A stretch of DNA of 64,000 bases from CAKZNE01 sp963976435 (GTDB lineage: Bacteria > Bacteroidota > Bacteroidia > Flavobacteriales > Schleiferiaceae), in the NCBI GenBank assembly GCA_963976435.1, contig CAXBKQ010000006.1, positions 96,385-160,384 of the forward strand, written 5' to 3'. Each line of letters starts with the position of its first letter. Within the stretch, counting starts at the first letter, position 1. The position numbers and the translations under genes were made by a program. Shown here one piece after another: positions 9,032-17,169 of this stretch. The notes below the pieces were generated by a model, which saw only the letters and a list, made by a program, of their open reading frames with translations, made no database searches and was not told the origin of the DNA.

Positions 9032-9964
9032 AACCAGGTTTAGTATTAATATCAAATAGATTAAATCTTGTTGCCACCATTTTTTTAGGCTGAGAATAAA
9101 ATCGTATAAAATAATTCCAATAGGAAAAATCATAAATACCAACAGTTGATCGGAGCTTTCTTGGCTAGCTGCCCATAGAATCCCAATTAATAGTAAGGCG
9201 ATACAAAGACTAAGAACTTGCCTTTTAAAAACCGTGGCCTTTCCTATATTTTTTAGGGTATTGAGCATCGCCACAAAGCCAAGCAATAACAAGCCTAGCA
9301 GTTTTACACCTATTTCACCACTATGACTGGCAAATCCCCATTTTAATTGGGAGTATTGATTTTTTAGGATGGTGAGGAATTCAAATTCGGGCCATAAATA
9401 GCTTAGGAAAAATGCTGAGGTATAAGCCGCGAAAAGACCTATCACCGGAATAATTATGGTTTTGATATTAAATGAACGATAAATGAGTGATGCCGTCCAA
9501 CAAAAGCAGATCAAAATTACAGATTGAATATAAAAAAGGCTGATAATTCCTGAAATTAGGCCAATGTCGAATAGCAAATGCCTAGGATCATCGAGCATTC
9601 CAATTTTAAATATTTTCCGGAAAGCAAGCAAAATTAAAGGCAGGGCTAAAATCAAGTTTAGGCTAACTTGAAATTGAGAAATCAGCAAAAAAGAAAACCC
9701 AAAAAGCATGGATTGTTGGAATGCCGCGGGGAAAATTCCAAGGAAGTTTACATTGCTCGCAAAAATTAATGCAACAATAGAGATTGTAAAAACAAAAATT
9801 AGCTTAATTAAACTGGTTCCAAATACTAGGTTGAAATTCAAAAACTCAAGCCTAAGATCTTGAATCTCAATAAAATAAACCGAAACTCCACTAAGTAAGA
9901 TCAAGCTTAAGCCGGTAATTATTCCAGCTTGTATGCTAATGTTGTTAAATAACCTTGTAAGCAT
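9017..9964 (-). CDS. DUF6427-type polytopic membrane protein
   Basis: A 315-residue, highly hydrophobic protein with about nine or ten predicted membrane helices and no recognisable catalytic motif. It fits the Bacteroidota DUF6427 family in size, hydropathy and setting: it is divergent from a tiny DUF6341-like gene with purD next to it, an arrangement I know from flavobacterial genomes. Function unknown. It ends inside the convergent thioesterase gene. Confidence 0.7.
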   Translation of the reverse strand: MLTRLFNNISIQAGIITGLSLILLSGVSVYFIEIQDLRLEFLNFNLVFGTSLIKLIFVFTISIVALIFASNVNFLGIFPAAFQQSMLFGFSFLLISQFQVSLNLILALPLILLAFRKIFKIGMLDDPRHLLFDIGLISGIISLFYIQSVILICFCWTASLIYRSFNIKTIIIPVIGLFAAYTSAFFLSYLWPEFEFLTILKNQYSQLKWGFASHSGEIGVKLLGLLLLGFVAMLNTLKNIGKATVFKRQVLSLCIALLLIGILWAASQESSDQLLVFMIFPIGIILYDFILSLKKWWQQDLIYLILILNLVLVLL

Positions 9965-9977
9965 GAGCCTTTTTGTA

Positions 9978-9985
9978 TAATTTTG
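9978..9985 (+). promoter_or_regulatory. Probable promoter -7 box TAATTTTG
   Basis: TAnnTTTG match. It covers the TTG at 9983, which could otherwise be taken as the start of the small DUF6341-like gene, and supports the ATG at 10004. Confidence 0.5.
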
Positions 9986-10003
9986 ACGCCAAATTTAGAT
10001 CAG

Positions 10004-10174
10004 ATGCAAGTTAAGGATATCATGTACAGTATTGGGGAATTTTTCTGGTGGGCTTTTGAATCATTAGTCGCCCTAGGTAATATTCCAAACCTTATCTTTT
10101 TAGCCATTGGTTCCGTTTTGTTTTTATATTGGATGGGACAAATGAGAAAACATTCTAAGGCAGGGGAAAAATAA
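10004..10174 (+). CDS. Small DUF6341-like membrane protein
   Basis: A 56-residue protein from ATG 10004 with one or two membrane segments: an amphipathic IGEFFWWAFESLVAL stretch and a clear helix (LIFLAIGSVLFLYWMG), ending in a basic tail (MRKHSKAGEK). It resembles the flavobacterial DUF6341 family, which has similar W-rich first and YW-ending second helices and sits beside DUF6427 and purD as here. Function unknown. The frame stays open to TTG 9983, but that codon lies in a promoter box. Its stop codon abuts the convergent purD stop. Confidence 0.65.
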   Translation: MQVKDIMYSIGEFFWWAFESLVALGNIPNLIFLAIGSVLFLYWMGQMRKHSKAGEK

Positions 10175-11443
10175 TTATAGGTCGAAACCTATATCCCTTC
10201 TGTAAGTAATTCCATCAAAATTTACCTTTTGAATAGAGGCATAGCTTTGGGTTAAAGCCTCTTCCTTGCTATTTCCATAAGAAGTAAAGGCCAATACTCT
10301 ACCGCCATTACTGACGATCTTTCCATGATCCATTTTCGTTCCTGCATGGAAAACAATGGACTCTAAATTTTTATCCAAACCGATAATCTGCTTTCCCTTT
10401 TCGTAAGCTTCTGGATATCCTTTTGAAACTGTCATTACTGTGCTAGCAAACCTTGGATCAATTTCCAATTCTAGCTCATCAAGTTTTTTATTATAAGAGG
10501 CTAGGAGCAGTTCTAAAAAATCGCTTTTTATTCTCGGCATTACTACTTCTGTTTCTGGATCTCCCATTCTTACATTATACTCAATTACAAAGGGCTCGTT
10601 TTGAACATTGGTAAGACCGATAAATATAAATCCATTATAGTCCATCCCTCTATCCTTAATTCCATTTACTGTAGGTTTTATTATCCTTTCTTCAACTTTT
10701 AACATAAGATCATCATCCACAAAAGGAACTGGCGAGATGGCTCCCATACCCCCAGTATTCAGGCCTGTATCGCCCTCTCCAATTCTTTTATAATCTTTGG
10801 CAATTGGTAAAATTTTATACTCACTTCCATTGGTTAGAACAAAAACCGAAAACTCAATACCATCCAGGTATTCTTCAATTACAACTTTGGTACTTGCTGA
10901 GCCAAATTTTCCAGATAGCATTTGAGCGAGTTCGCTTTTTGCATCATCCAAATTATCCAAAATTAATACACCCTTACCAGCTGCTAATCCATCCGCTTTT
11001 AAAACATAAGGTGCTTCTAATTTTTCAAGAAATAATAAACCTTCATTCAGGGTTTCACTAGTAAAACTTTGGTGAGCCGCTGTTGGAATAGCATATTGGG
11101 ACATAAAATCTTTAGAAAAATCCTTGCTGCCTTCCAATTGCGCCCCTTTAGAATCGGGTCCAATTAAAATTATAGACTTTAATAATTCTTTACTTTTAAA
11201 GTAATCCTTTATTCCATTTACCAGTGGATCTTCTGGTCCAACCACCAACATTTCAATTTTCTCCTGAATACAAAAGGTGGCAATTGCCTCAAAATCATTG
11301 ACCTTCAAATCAATATTTGACGCCAAATTCGCAGTTCCAGCATTACCTGGTGCTACAAAAAGCTTTGCACATTTAGGACTTTGTTTGATTTTCCAAGCTA
11401 GGGCATGCTCTCTACCACCACTTCCAAGAATTAAAATATTCAT
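10175..11443 (-). CDS. purD: Phosphoribosylamine-glycine ligase (GARS)
   Basis: ATP-dependent joining of 5-phosphoribosylamine and glycine, the second step of de novo purine synthesis, in the cytoplasm. The 422-residue protein has the full family layout: N-terminal domain starting MNILILGSGGREHALAWK, ATP-grasp domain with ADGLAAGKGV and the metal-binding FVIEYNVRMGDPETEVV, and the C-terminal domain with VFHAGT and GGRVLAFTSYG. Length and motifs are normal. A TACTTTTG box lies upstream at 11465-11472. Confidence 0.97.
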   Translation of the reverse strand: MNILILGSGGREHALAWKIKQSPKCAKLFVAPGNAGTANLASNIDLKVNDFEAIATFCIQEKIEMLVVGPEDPLVNGIKDYFKSKELLKSIILIGPDSKGAQLEGSKDFSKDFMSQYAIPTAAHQSFTSETLNEGLLFLEKLEAPYVLKADGLAAGKGVLILDNLDDAKSELAQMLSGKFGSASTKVVIEEYLDGIEFSVFVLTNGSEYKILPIAKDYKRIGEGDTGLNTGGMGAISPVPFVDDDLMLKVEERIIKPTVNGIKDRGMDYNGFIFIGLTNVQNEPFVIEYNVRMGDPETEVVMPRIKSDFLELLLASYNKKLDELELEIDPRFASTVMTVSKGYPEAYEKGKQIIGLDKNLESIVFHAGTKMDHGKIVSNGGRVLAFTSYGNSKEEALTQSYASIQKVNFDGITYRRDIGFDL

Positions 11444-11464
11444 TGTTCTAGTATCTTATTTCCG

Positions 11465-11472
11465 CAAAAGTA
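11465..11472 (-). promoter_or_regulatory. Probable purD promoter -7 box TACTTTTG
   Basis: On the minus strand TTTTG-N18-TACTTTTG is readable just upstream of purD, close to the Bacteroidota TTTG / TAnnTTTG arrangement. Confidence 0.6.
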
Positions 11473-11592
11473 AAACTATAGAAGACTAGCCAAAAGAAAG
11501 TGGAAAATAAATGTCTATCAAAATTCGAAATGGGCTAATTCACTAATAATCATGGCGTTTAAAATCAAGGGCATTTGGTTGAATAAAAAAAC

Positions 11593-11600
11593 TACTTTTG
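11593..11600 (+). promoter_or_regulatory. Probable gdhA promoter -7 box TACTTTTG
   Basis: TAnnTTTG match ending 31 bases before the gdhA ATG. Confidence 0.55.
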
Positions 11601-11631
11601 CCATGTTAAATCATCTTATTGACAAATAACT

Positions 11632-12981
11632 ATGTCTGAAAAATACAAAGAGCAGATTGATGCATTTATGCAAAAGGTAGCGGCCAAAAACCCTAATGAG
11701 GCTGAATTCCTTCAAGCGGTTGAAGAAGTAGCCGAAACCGTAATTCCTTTTATCGAGGAAAATCCAAAGTATAAAACAGCTAAAATTCTAGAAAGAATAG
11801 CAGAACCGGAGCGTGTAATAATGTTTCGTGTGCCATGGTTGGATGACGCTGGAAACACCCAGGTAAATCGTGGGTATAGAGTGGAGTTCAACTCGGCAAT
11901 AGGGCCATATAAAGGCGGCTTGCGTTTCCATCCTAGTGTGAATCTTTCCATCCTAAAATTTTTAGGCTTTGAGCAAATATTCAAAAACTCACTTACCACC
12001 CTACCTATGGGAGGTGGAAAAGGTGGTTCTGACTTTGATCCAAAAGGAAAATCTGATAATGAGGTAATGAAGTTTTGCCAATCTTTTATGACAGAGTTAC
12101 AACGTCATATTGGTGCAAATACGGATGTTCCTGCTGGAGATATTGGTGTTGGAGGAAGAGAAATTGGCTATATGTTTGGTCAATATAAAAGACTAAGAAA
12201 CGAGTTTACAGGAGTATTAACTGGAAAAGGATTAAACTGGGGTGGTTCATTAATAAGACCAGAAGCCACAGGTTATGGAACGGTTTATTTCGCCAAAGAA
12301 ATGCTGGCTACAAAATCTGAATCCTTTGAAGGTAAAACAGTGGTAGTTTCAGGTTCTGGAAACGTTGCTCAATATGCTATAGAAAAAGCAACAGTATTAG
12401 GAGGAAGAGTTGTAACTGCCTCAGATTCTTCTGGTTTTATTTACGATAAGGATGGAATTGACGCTGAAAAGCTTGCTTTCCTTATGGAGTTGAAAAATGT
12501 AAAAAGAGGTAGAATTAGCGAATATGCTGATAAATTCGGCTGTGAATTTCATGCTGGGAAAAGACCTTGGGCTATAAAATGTGATATCGCGCTTCCTTGT
12601 GCCACTCAAAATGAATTGAATGGAGAAGAAGCCGGTATGCTTATTAATAATGGAGTAATGTGTGTAGCGGAAGGTGCAAATATGCCTACATCTCCAGAGG
12701 CAATTGCTAAATTACAATCGGCGAAGATCTTGTTTTCTCCAGGTAAAGCTTCCAATGCTGGTGGTGTAGCCACCTCTGGTTTAGAAATGGCACAAAATGC
12801 CGTTCACTCTCATTGGGATGCCGAAACCGTAGAACAAAAACTGCGCGAAATTATGGTGAATATCCATGAAGCTTGTGTAAAATACGGCACAGAAGATGGC
12901 TATACTGATTATGTGAAAGGAGCGAATGTAGCTGGCTTTGTTAAAGTGGCTGACTCAATGCTAGATCAAGGATTGGTTTAA
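11632..12981 (+). CDS. gdhA: NADP-type glutamate dehydrogenase
   Basis: Reversible reductive amination of 2-oxoglutarate with ammonia to glutamate. The 449-residue length matches the hexameric NADP-dependent class. Seen: substrate region YKGGLRFHPSVNLSILKFLG, catalytic-lysine region LPMGGGKGGSDFDPKGKSDN, PAGDIGVGGREIGYMFG, and the Rossmann segment VVSGSGNVAQYAIEKA. NADP preference is inferred from overall similarity to this class. Single-gene unit: its own -7 box upstream, and a strong hairpin shared with convergent gatC downstream. Confidence 0.96.
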   Translation: MSEKYKEQIDAFMQKVAAKNPNEAEFLQAVEEVAETVIPFIEENPKYKTAKILERIAEPERVIMFRVPWLDDAGNTQVNRGYRVEFNSAIGPYKGGLRFHPSVNLSILKFLGFEQIFKNSLTTLPMGGGKGGSDFDPKGKSDNEVMKFCQSFMTELQRHIGANTDVPAGDIGVGGREIGYMFGQYKRLRNEFTGVLTGKGLNWGGSLIRPEATGYGTVYFAKEMLATKSESFEGKTVVVSGSGNVAQYAIEKATVLGGRVVTASDSSGFIYDKDGIDAEKLAFLMELKNVKRGRISEYADKFGCEFHAGKRPWAIKCDIALPCATQNELNGEEAGMLINNGVMCVAEGANMPTSPEAIAKLQSAKILFSPGKASNAGGVATSGLEMAQNAVHSHWDAETVEQKLREIMVNIHEACVKYGTEDGYTDYVKGANVAGFVKVADSMLDQGLV

Positions 12982-13001
12982 ACCTTTCTTTCTTAAAATA
13001 A

Positions 13002-13034
13002 AAAAGGCCCTCAATTAAAAATTGAGGGCCTTTT
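13002..13034. terminator. Bidirectional intrinsic terminator between gdhA and gatC
   Basis: A perfect 14-bp stem (AAAAGGCCCTCAAT at 13002-13015 with its complement at 13021-13034) and a 5-base loop. A runs on one side and T runs on the other let it work for both convergent genes. Confidence 0.9.
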
Positions 13035-13051
13035 CATTTCATAAGTTTTTT

Positions 13052-13345
13052 TTAGTCTCTATTCACCACTTTAGGTACCCTAAAATAATCACTGTCTTTA
13101 TCTGGAGCATTGCTCAAAGCCTTATCTCTGCCAACTTCATATAAAACTTTATCTTCTCTTGGCCTATTTTCATCCTCGGTCATATATACTAAAGGCTCAA
13201 CGCCTTCCAAGTCGAGATTGTCGATTTTTTCAATGAAGCCAATGATATTGTCCATATCTTCAATCATCTGCTCTTTTTCCTTTTCATTGAATTCTAAGCG
13301 CGCTAAATGGGCTAATTTTTCAACTTCTGCTTTGTCCAATTTCAT
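13052..13345 (-). CDS. gatC: Asp/Glu-tRNA amidotransferase subunit C
   Basis: The 97-residue GatC stabilises the GatAB amidotransferase that converts misacylated Glu-tRNA(Gln) or Asp-tRNA(Asn) to the amidated form. Seen: KAEVEKLAHLARLEFNEKEK, then DNIIGFIEKIDNLDLEGVEPL, and the C-terminal region PREDKVLYEVGRDKALSNAP ending FRVPKVV. GatA and GatB are not in the window. The start lies within the 3' end of plsC (26-base overlap), suggesting co-transcription and perhaps coupled translation. Confidence 0.95.
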   Translation of the reverse strand: MKLDKAEVEKLAHLARLEFNEKEKEQMIEDMDNIIGFIEKIDNLDLEGVEPLVYMTEDENRPREDKVLYEVGRDKALSNAPDKDSDYFRVPKVVNRD

Positions 13346-14090
13346 TCTTTCTTAATTTAAGATCATTTAGCAATTCTGTTTCGATAATGCGAAAGCATTC
13401 ATTTCTCAATCTATCTACCTCTTCGGTATTGTCCCCATTTGGAACCAAAAACGGATGCACTTTTACTCGTAAAATTCCCGGTCCACCTTTGGCAAAGATA
13501 AAGGGTAATTTTCTTTCATTATCATAAAAGGTAACTGGAATTATAGCAACCTTTTTGTCTACTGATAATTTAAAAGCACCATTTTTAAAAGTACCCAATA
13601 ATGGTTTATCCTTTGGAACTCCTCCTTCAGGATAAATACAAACTCCGATACCTTCATCGATTTTCCCCCCGGCTCTGTCAAATACATTTCGCCTGCTTCT
13701 TAAGCTTTTCCTGTCTACAAGTATATTGGTCCTTTTATAAAAGTAGCCAAATAGTGGAAATTTCGTTAATTCCTTTTTTCCGATAAATAAAAAGCAATTT
13801 GGAAAAATTGCCAGCATCAAAAGGATATCAGCGAGGCTAGTATGGTTTGAACTTAAGATATAAACCTTATTCTTATCAGGCTTTTCCATCCATTCGGTTC
13901 TTGGAATTAAACCCGTCATTATCAACACCATCCAGGCCCAAGCTTTGGCAAACAAAAAGAATGTAGGGTAGCACTTTTCGCTTAGTGAGCTAAAGAAAAT
14001 GAAAGGAAATAAAAGCAAAATCGCAATGAGAATACTAAGGTATAACCAAGCCTTCCAGATAGTCGAAAATATGTATCCAATAATTTTCAC
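13320..14090 (-). CDS. plsC: 1-acyl-glycerol-3-phosphate acyltransferase (PlsC family)
   Basis: A 256-residue membrane acyltransferase that would acylate lysophosphatidate to phosphatidate, a precursor of phospholipids. Two N-terminal hydrophobic stretches (about 8-32 and 45-62) precede the catalytic block I NHTSLADI (H-x4-D), the block III-type sequence CIYPEGGVPKD and the later VAIIPVTFY. The catalytic H and D and the EGG are intact. It shares a short intergenic region with divergent trpS, and its end overlaps gatC by 26 bases. A different lysophospholipid acyl acceptor is possible. Confidence 0.88.
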   Translation of the reverse strand: MKIIGYIFSTIWKAWLYLSILIAILLLFPFIFFSSLSEKCYPTFFLFAKAWAWMVLIMTGLIPRTEWMEKPDKNKVYILSSNHTSLADILLMLAIFPNCFLFIGKKELTKFPLFGYFYKRTNILVDRKSLRSRRNVFDRAGGKIDEGIGVCIYPEGGVPKDKPLLGTFKNGAFKLSVDKKVAIIPVTFYDNERKLPFIFAKGGPGILRVKVHPFLVPNGDNTEEVDRLRNECFRIIETELLNDLKLRKNEIGQSRS

Positions 14091-14094
14091 GCCG

Positions 14095-14102
14095 CAAAAG
14101 TA
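14095..14102 (-). promoter_or_regulatory. Probable plsC promoter -7 box TACTTTTG
   Basis: Minus-strand TAnnTTTG box just upstream of plsC. It is one arm of a perfect inverted repeat CAAAAGT-AA-ACTTTTG (14095-14110). Confidence 0.55.
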
Positions 14103-14133
14103 AACTTTTGAGTAAGTTTTTAAATAGGCTTAG

Positions 14134-14141
14134 TACTTTTG
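14134..14141 (+). promoter_or_regulatory. Probable trpS promoter -7 box TACTTTTG
   Basis: TAnnTTTG match ending 17 bases before the trpS ATG. The TTTTG at 14106-14110, 23 bases upstream, could be its -33 element. Confidence 0.55.
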
Positions 14142-14158
14142 GCATATAATAAAATTAC

Positions 14159-15130
14159 ATGGCCAGAATATTAACAGGAATTCAAAGTAGTGGAAAACCT
14201 CATTTAGGAAATATACTTGGGGCAATAATACCAGCAATAGAACTTTCCAAGTCCTCCAAAAATGAATCCTTCTTTTTTATTGCCGATATGCATTCCTTAA
14301 CTACTATTAAAAATGCTGAGGAAAGAATTGATAACGTTTATGCCGTTGCTGCAGCCTGGTTGGCTTTTGGTTTTGATACGGATAAAAATGTTTTTTACAG
14401 ACAAAGTTCTATTCCGGAAGTTACAGAGTTAACCTGGTACCTGAATTGTTTCACCCCATTTCCAATGCTAGGAAATGCACATTCGTTTAAGGATAAAAGC
14501 GACCGACTGTCTGATGTGAATGCTGGGCTCTTCGACTACCCTGTTTTAATGGCTGCGGACATTTTGTTATATGATGCCAACATTGTTCCAGTGGGTAAGG
14601 ATCAAAGGCAACATTTAGAAATGACAAGGGATATTGCTGGTAGTTTGAATCATCAGATGAAATCGGAGATTTTGGTTTTACCTGAGGCTCAAATACGGGA
14701 AGATGTAATGTTGGTACCCGGTACAGACGGACAAAAAATGAGTAAATCTTATGGCAATACCATCGATATCTTTTTACCAGAGAAACAATTAAAGAAAAGG
14801 GTGATGTCTATTGAAACGGATAGTAAAGCCTTAGAAGAAGCAAAAGATCCGGATAGCTGTAATGTAGTGGCCATTTACGCCTTATTAGCCAATGAAGATC
14901 AGCTGCGAGAGATGAAGGATAAATACCGAGCTGGGGGTTATGGGTATGGACATGCCAAAATGGAACTTCTTAGGCTCATTTTAGAAAAATTTGAGAAACC
15001 TAGAAGCTTATTTAACCACTATATGTCCAATACAGATTTATTAGACCAAGAATTAGAAAAGGGCGCTAAAAAAGCGAAGGAAGTGGCAGCAAAGGTATTA
15101 ACCAGAGTAAGAAACTCTTTGGGCTATTAA
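14159..15130 (+). CDS. trpS: Tryptophanyl-tRNA synthetase
   Basis: Charges tRNA(Trp) with tryptophan. A 323-residue class I synthetase of normal bacterial TrpRS length. Seen: a HIGH-type motif in TGIQSSGKPHLGNILGA, the DMHSLTT segment, PVGKDQRQHLEMTRDIA, and the KMSKS loop GQKMSKSYGNTI. It has its own promoter box and is convergent with lepA, with only 3 bases between the stop codons. Confidence 0.97.
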   Translation: MARILTGIQSSGKPHLGNILGAIIPAIELSKSSKNESFFFIADMHSLTTIKNAEERIDNVYAVAAAWLAFGFDTDKNVFYRQSSIPEVTELTWYLNCFTPFPMLGNAHSFKDKSDRLSDVNAGLFDYPVLMAADILLYDANIVPVGKDQRQHLEMTRDIAGSLNHQMKSEILVLPEAQIREDVMLVPGTDGQKMSKSYGNTIDIFLPEKQLKKRVMSIETDSKALEEAKDPDSCNVVAIYALLANEDQLREMKDKYRAGGYGYGHAKMELLRLILEKFEKPRSLFNHYMSNTDLLDQELEKGAKKAKEVAAKVLTRVRNSLGY

Positions 15131-15133
15131 ATC

Positions 15134-16930
15134 CTAATCGTTGAGTTTTAGTACAGCTAAAAATGCCTCCTGTGGAATTTCTACATTCCCTACTTGGCGC
15201 ATCCTCTTTTTTCCGGCCTTTTGTTTTTCTAGAAGTTTTCTCTTTCTGGAAATATCACCACCATAGCATTTGGCTGTAACATCTTTTCGAAGGGCACTCA
15301 CTGTTTCTCTTGAAATAATTTTCGCTCCAATAGCAGCTTGAATGGCAATCATAAACTGTTGCCTTGGTATAAGCTGCCTCAGCTTTTCGCACATCTTTTT
15401 ACCAAGTTCGTAAGCATTATCCTTATGAACCAAAGCGGATAAAGCATCAACGGGATCTCCATTCAACATAATATCAACTTTTACCAATTCTGATGCTTGA
15501 TAAGCAATGGGGTGATAATCAAATGAAGCATAGCCACGAGAAATGGTTTTTAGCCTATCGTAGAAATCAAAAACTATTTCTGCTAAAGGCATATCAAAAC
15601 TCATTTCCACCCGGTCTGAAGTTAGATACACCTGATTTTTCAAAACCCCTCTTTTTTCAATACAAAGCTTCATTACCGCACCAACATAATCCGATTTAGT
15701 AATTATTTGAGCTTTGATAAAAGGTTCTTCCATTCTTTCTAATGTAGAAGGATCTGGAAATTCTGTTGGGTTATTTACAATTATCCTTGTATCGGGTTCT
15801 TTTTTCAAATAGGAGTGGTAGGATACGTTAGGGACAGTGGTTATTACTGTCATATTGAACTCCCTTTCCAATCTTTCCTGAATAATCTCCATATGTAGCA
15901 TTCCCAAAAATCCGCAGCGGAAACCGAAGCCTAAAGCTGCAGAAGATTCTGGTTCAAAAGTTAGGGAGGCATCATTTAATTGAAGTTTTTCAAGGGAGGC
16001 GCGTAATTCCTCAAACTCCTCGGTGTCTACTGGATAAATCCCTGCAAAAACCATTGGTTTTACATCTTCAAAACCAGAAATCGCCTTGTCTGCTTTTCGA
16101 TCCACTGCAGTGATGGTATCACCAACCTTTACCTCTTTTGCATTTTTTATTCCTGAAATAATATATCCAACATTACCAGCAAAAATCTCCTGTTTTGCCT
16201 CCTGTTTTAATCTGAGTACTCCAATTTCATCAGCGAAATAATCATGACCAGTGGCCATAAATCTCACCTTTTCTCCCTTTTTAATACTCCCGTTTATCAC
16301 CTTAAAAAAAGCTTCAATTCCCCGGTAGGGGTTGTAAACAGAGTCAAAAATCAAGGCTTGTAAGGGAGCCTCAGGATCGCCTACTGGTGGCGGAACATTT
16401 TTGACAATACTTTCCAAAATATCCTTAATTCCAAGACCAGTTTTGGCACTGGCTGGGATGATGTCTTCAATATCGCAACCAATAAGATCTATGATTTGAT
16501 CCATCACTTCCTCAGGATTGGCACTTGGGAGGTCTATTTTATTTAGAACAGGAATAATTTCCAAGTCGTGTTCTAAAGCCAAATACAAATTTGAAATGGT
16601 TTGAGCTTGAATACCTTGAGCGGCATCTACTACCAATAAAGCGCCTTCGCAGGCAGCAATAGCTCTTGAAACTTCATATGAAAAATCAACATGGCCTGGA
16701 GTGTCTATAAGGTTTAAGACATAAGTTCCTTCCTCATTGCTATAGTCCATTTGAATGGCGTGACTTTTTATCGTGATTCCACGCTCTCTTTCCAAATCCA
16801 TATCATCCAACAGCTGGTTCTTCTTCTCTCGATCGCTAACGGTTTGAGTTGTTTCCAAGAGTCGATCTGCAAGAGTACTCTTACCGTGATCGATATGGGC
16901 GATGATACAAAAGTTTCTAATATTTTTCAT
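15134..16930 (-). CDS. lepA: Elongation factor 4 (LepA), ribosomal back-translocase GTPase
   Basis: Translational GTPase that acts on the ribosome, proposed to back-translocate or help 30S assembly. All GTPase motifs are present: G1 AHIDHGKST, G2 RERGITIKSHA, G3 DTPGHVDF, G4 NKIDLPSA, G5 SAKTGLGI. The LepA-specific C-terminal domain is also there, ending in a Lys/Arg-rich segment (KQKAGKKRMRQVGNVEIPQEAF). The frame is open to an ATG at 16951, but the ATG at 16930 gives MKNIRNFCIIAHIDHGKST and 598 residues, the usual family start and length. A near-consensus TAATTTCG lies upstream. Confidence 0.96.
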   Translation of the reverse strand: MKNIRNFCIIAHIDHGKSTLADRLLETTQTVSDREKKNQLLDDMDLERERGITIKSHAIQMDYSNEEGTYVLNLIDTPGHVDFSYEVSRAIAACEGALLVVDAAQGIQAQTISNLYLALEHDLEIIPVLNKIDLPSANPEEVMDQIIDLIGCDIEDIIPASAKTGLGIKDILESIVKNVPPPVGDPEAPLQALIFDSVYNPYRGIEAFFKVINGSIKKGEKVRFMATGHDYFADEIGVLRLKQEAKQEIFAGNVGYIISGIKNAKEVKVGDTITAVDRKADKAISGFEDVKPMVFAGIYPVDTEEFEELRASLEKLQLNDASLTFEPESSAALGFGFRCGFLGMLHMEIIQERLEREFNMTVITTVPNVSYHSYLKKEPDTRIIVNNPTEFPDPSTLERMEEPFIKAQIITKSDYVGAVMKLCIEKRGVLKNQVYLTSDRVEMSFDMPLAEIVFDFYDRLKTISRGYASFDYHPIAYQASELVKVDIMLNGDPVDALSALVHKDNAYELGKKMCEKLRQLIPRQQFMIAIQAAIGAKIISRETVSALRKDVTAKCYGGDISRKRKLLEKQKAGKKRMRQVGNVEIPQEAFLAVLKLND

Positions 16931-17169
16931 TGCGCTATTATCAAGCTTCATTTCAAGTGGCGCGAAATTACAAGAAAAAAGCTCTGATCTCTTTAAAATT
17001 ATTTGCTGCCCAAAATGGGAGAATTAAAAGTTATTAACGATTTCGAAAAAATGCCAAATACTAGCATTCACTAATTAATAGGTAAATATTGGGTAAAGGA
17101 ATTTGCAGTTTATTAACAATAAGGTATTTTTACTGTCTTAATTGGACCGAGAAATTTTAATTACCGAAC

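Noticed and set aside
9983..10003. TTG start for the DUF6341-like gene
   Set aside because: It lies in the TAATTTTG promoter box; ATG 10004 is the sensible start.
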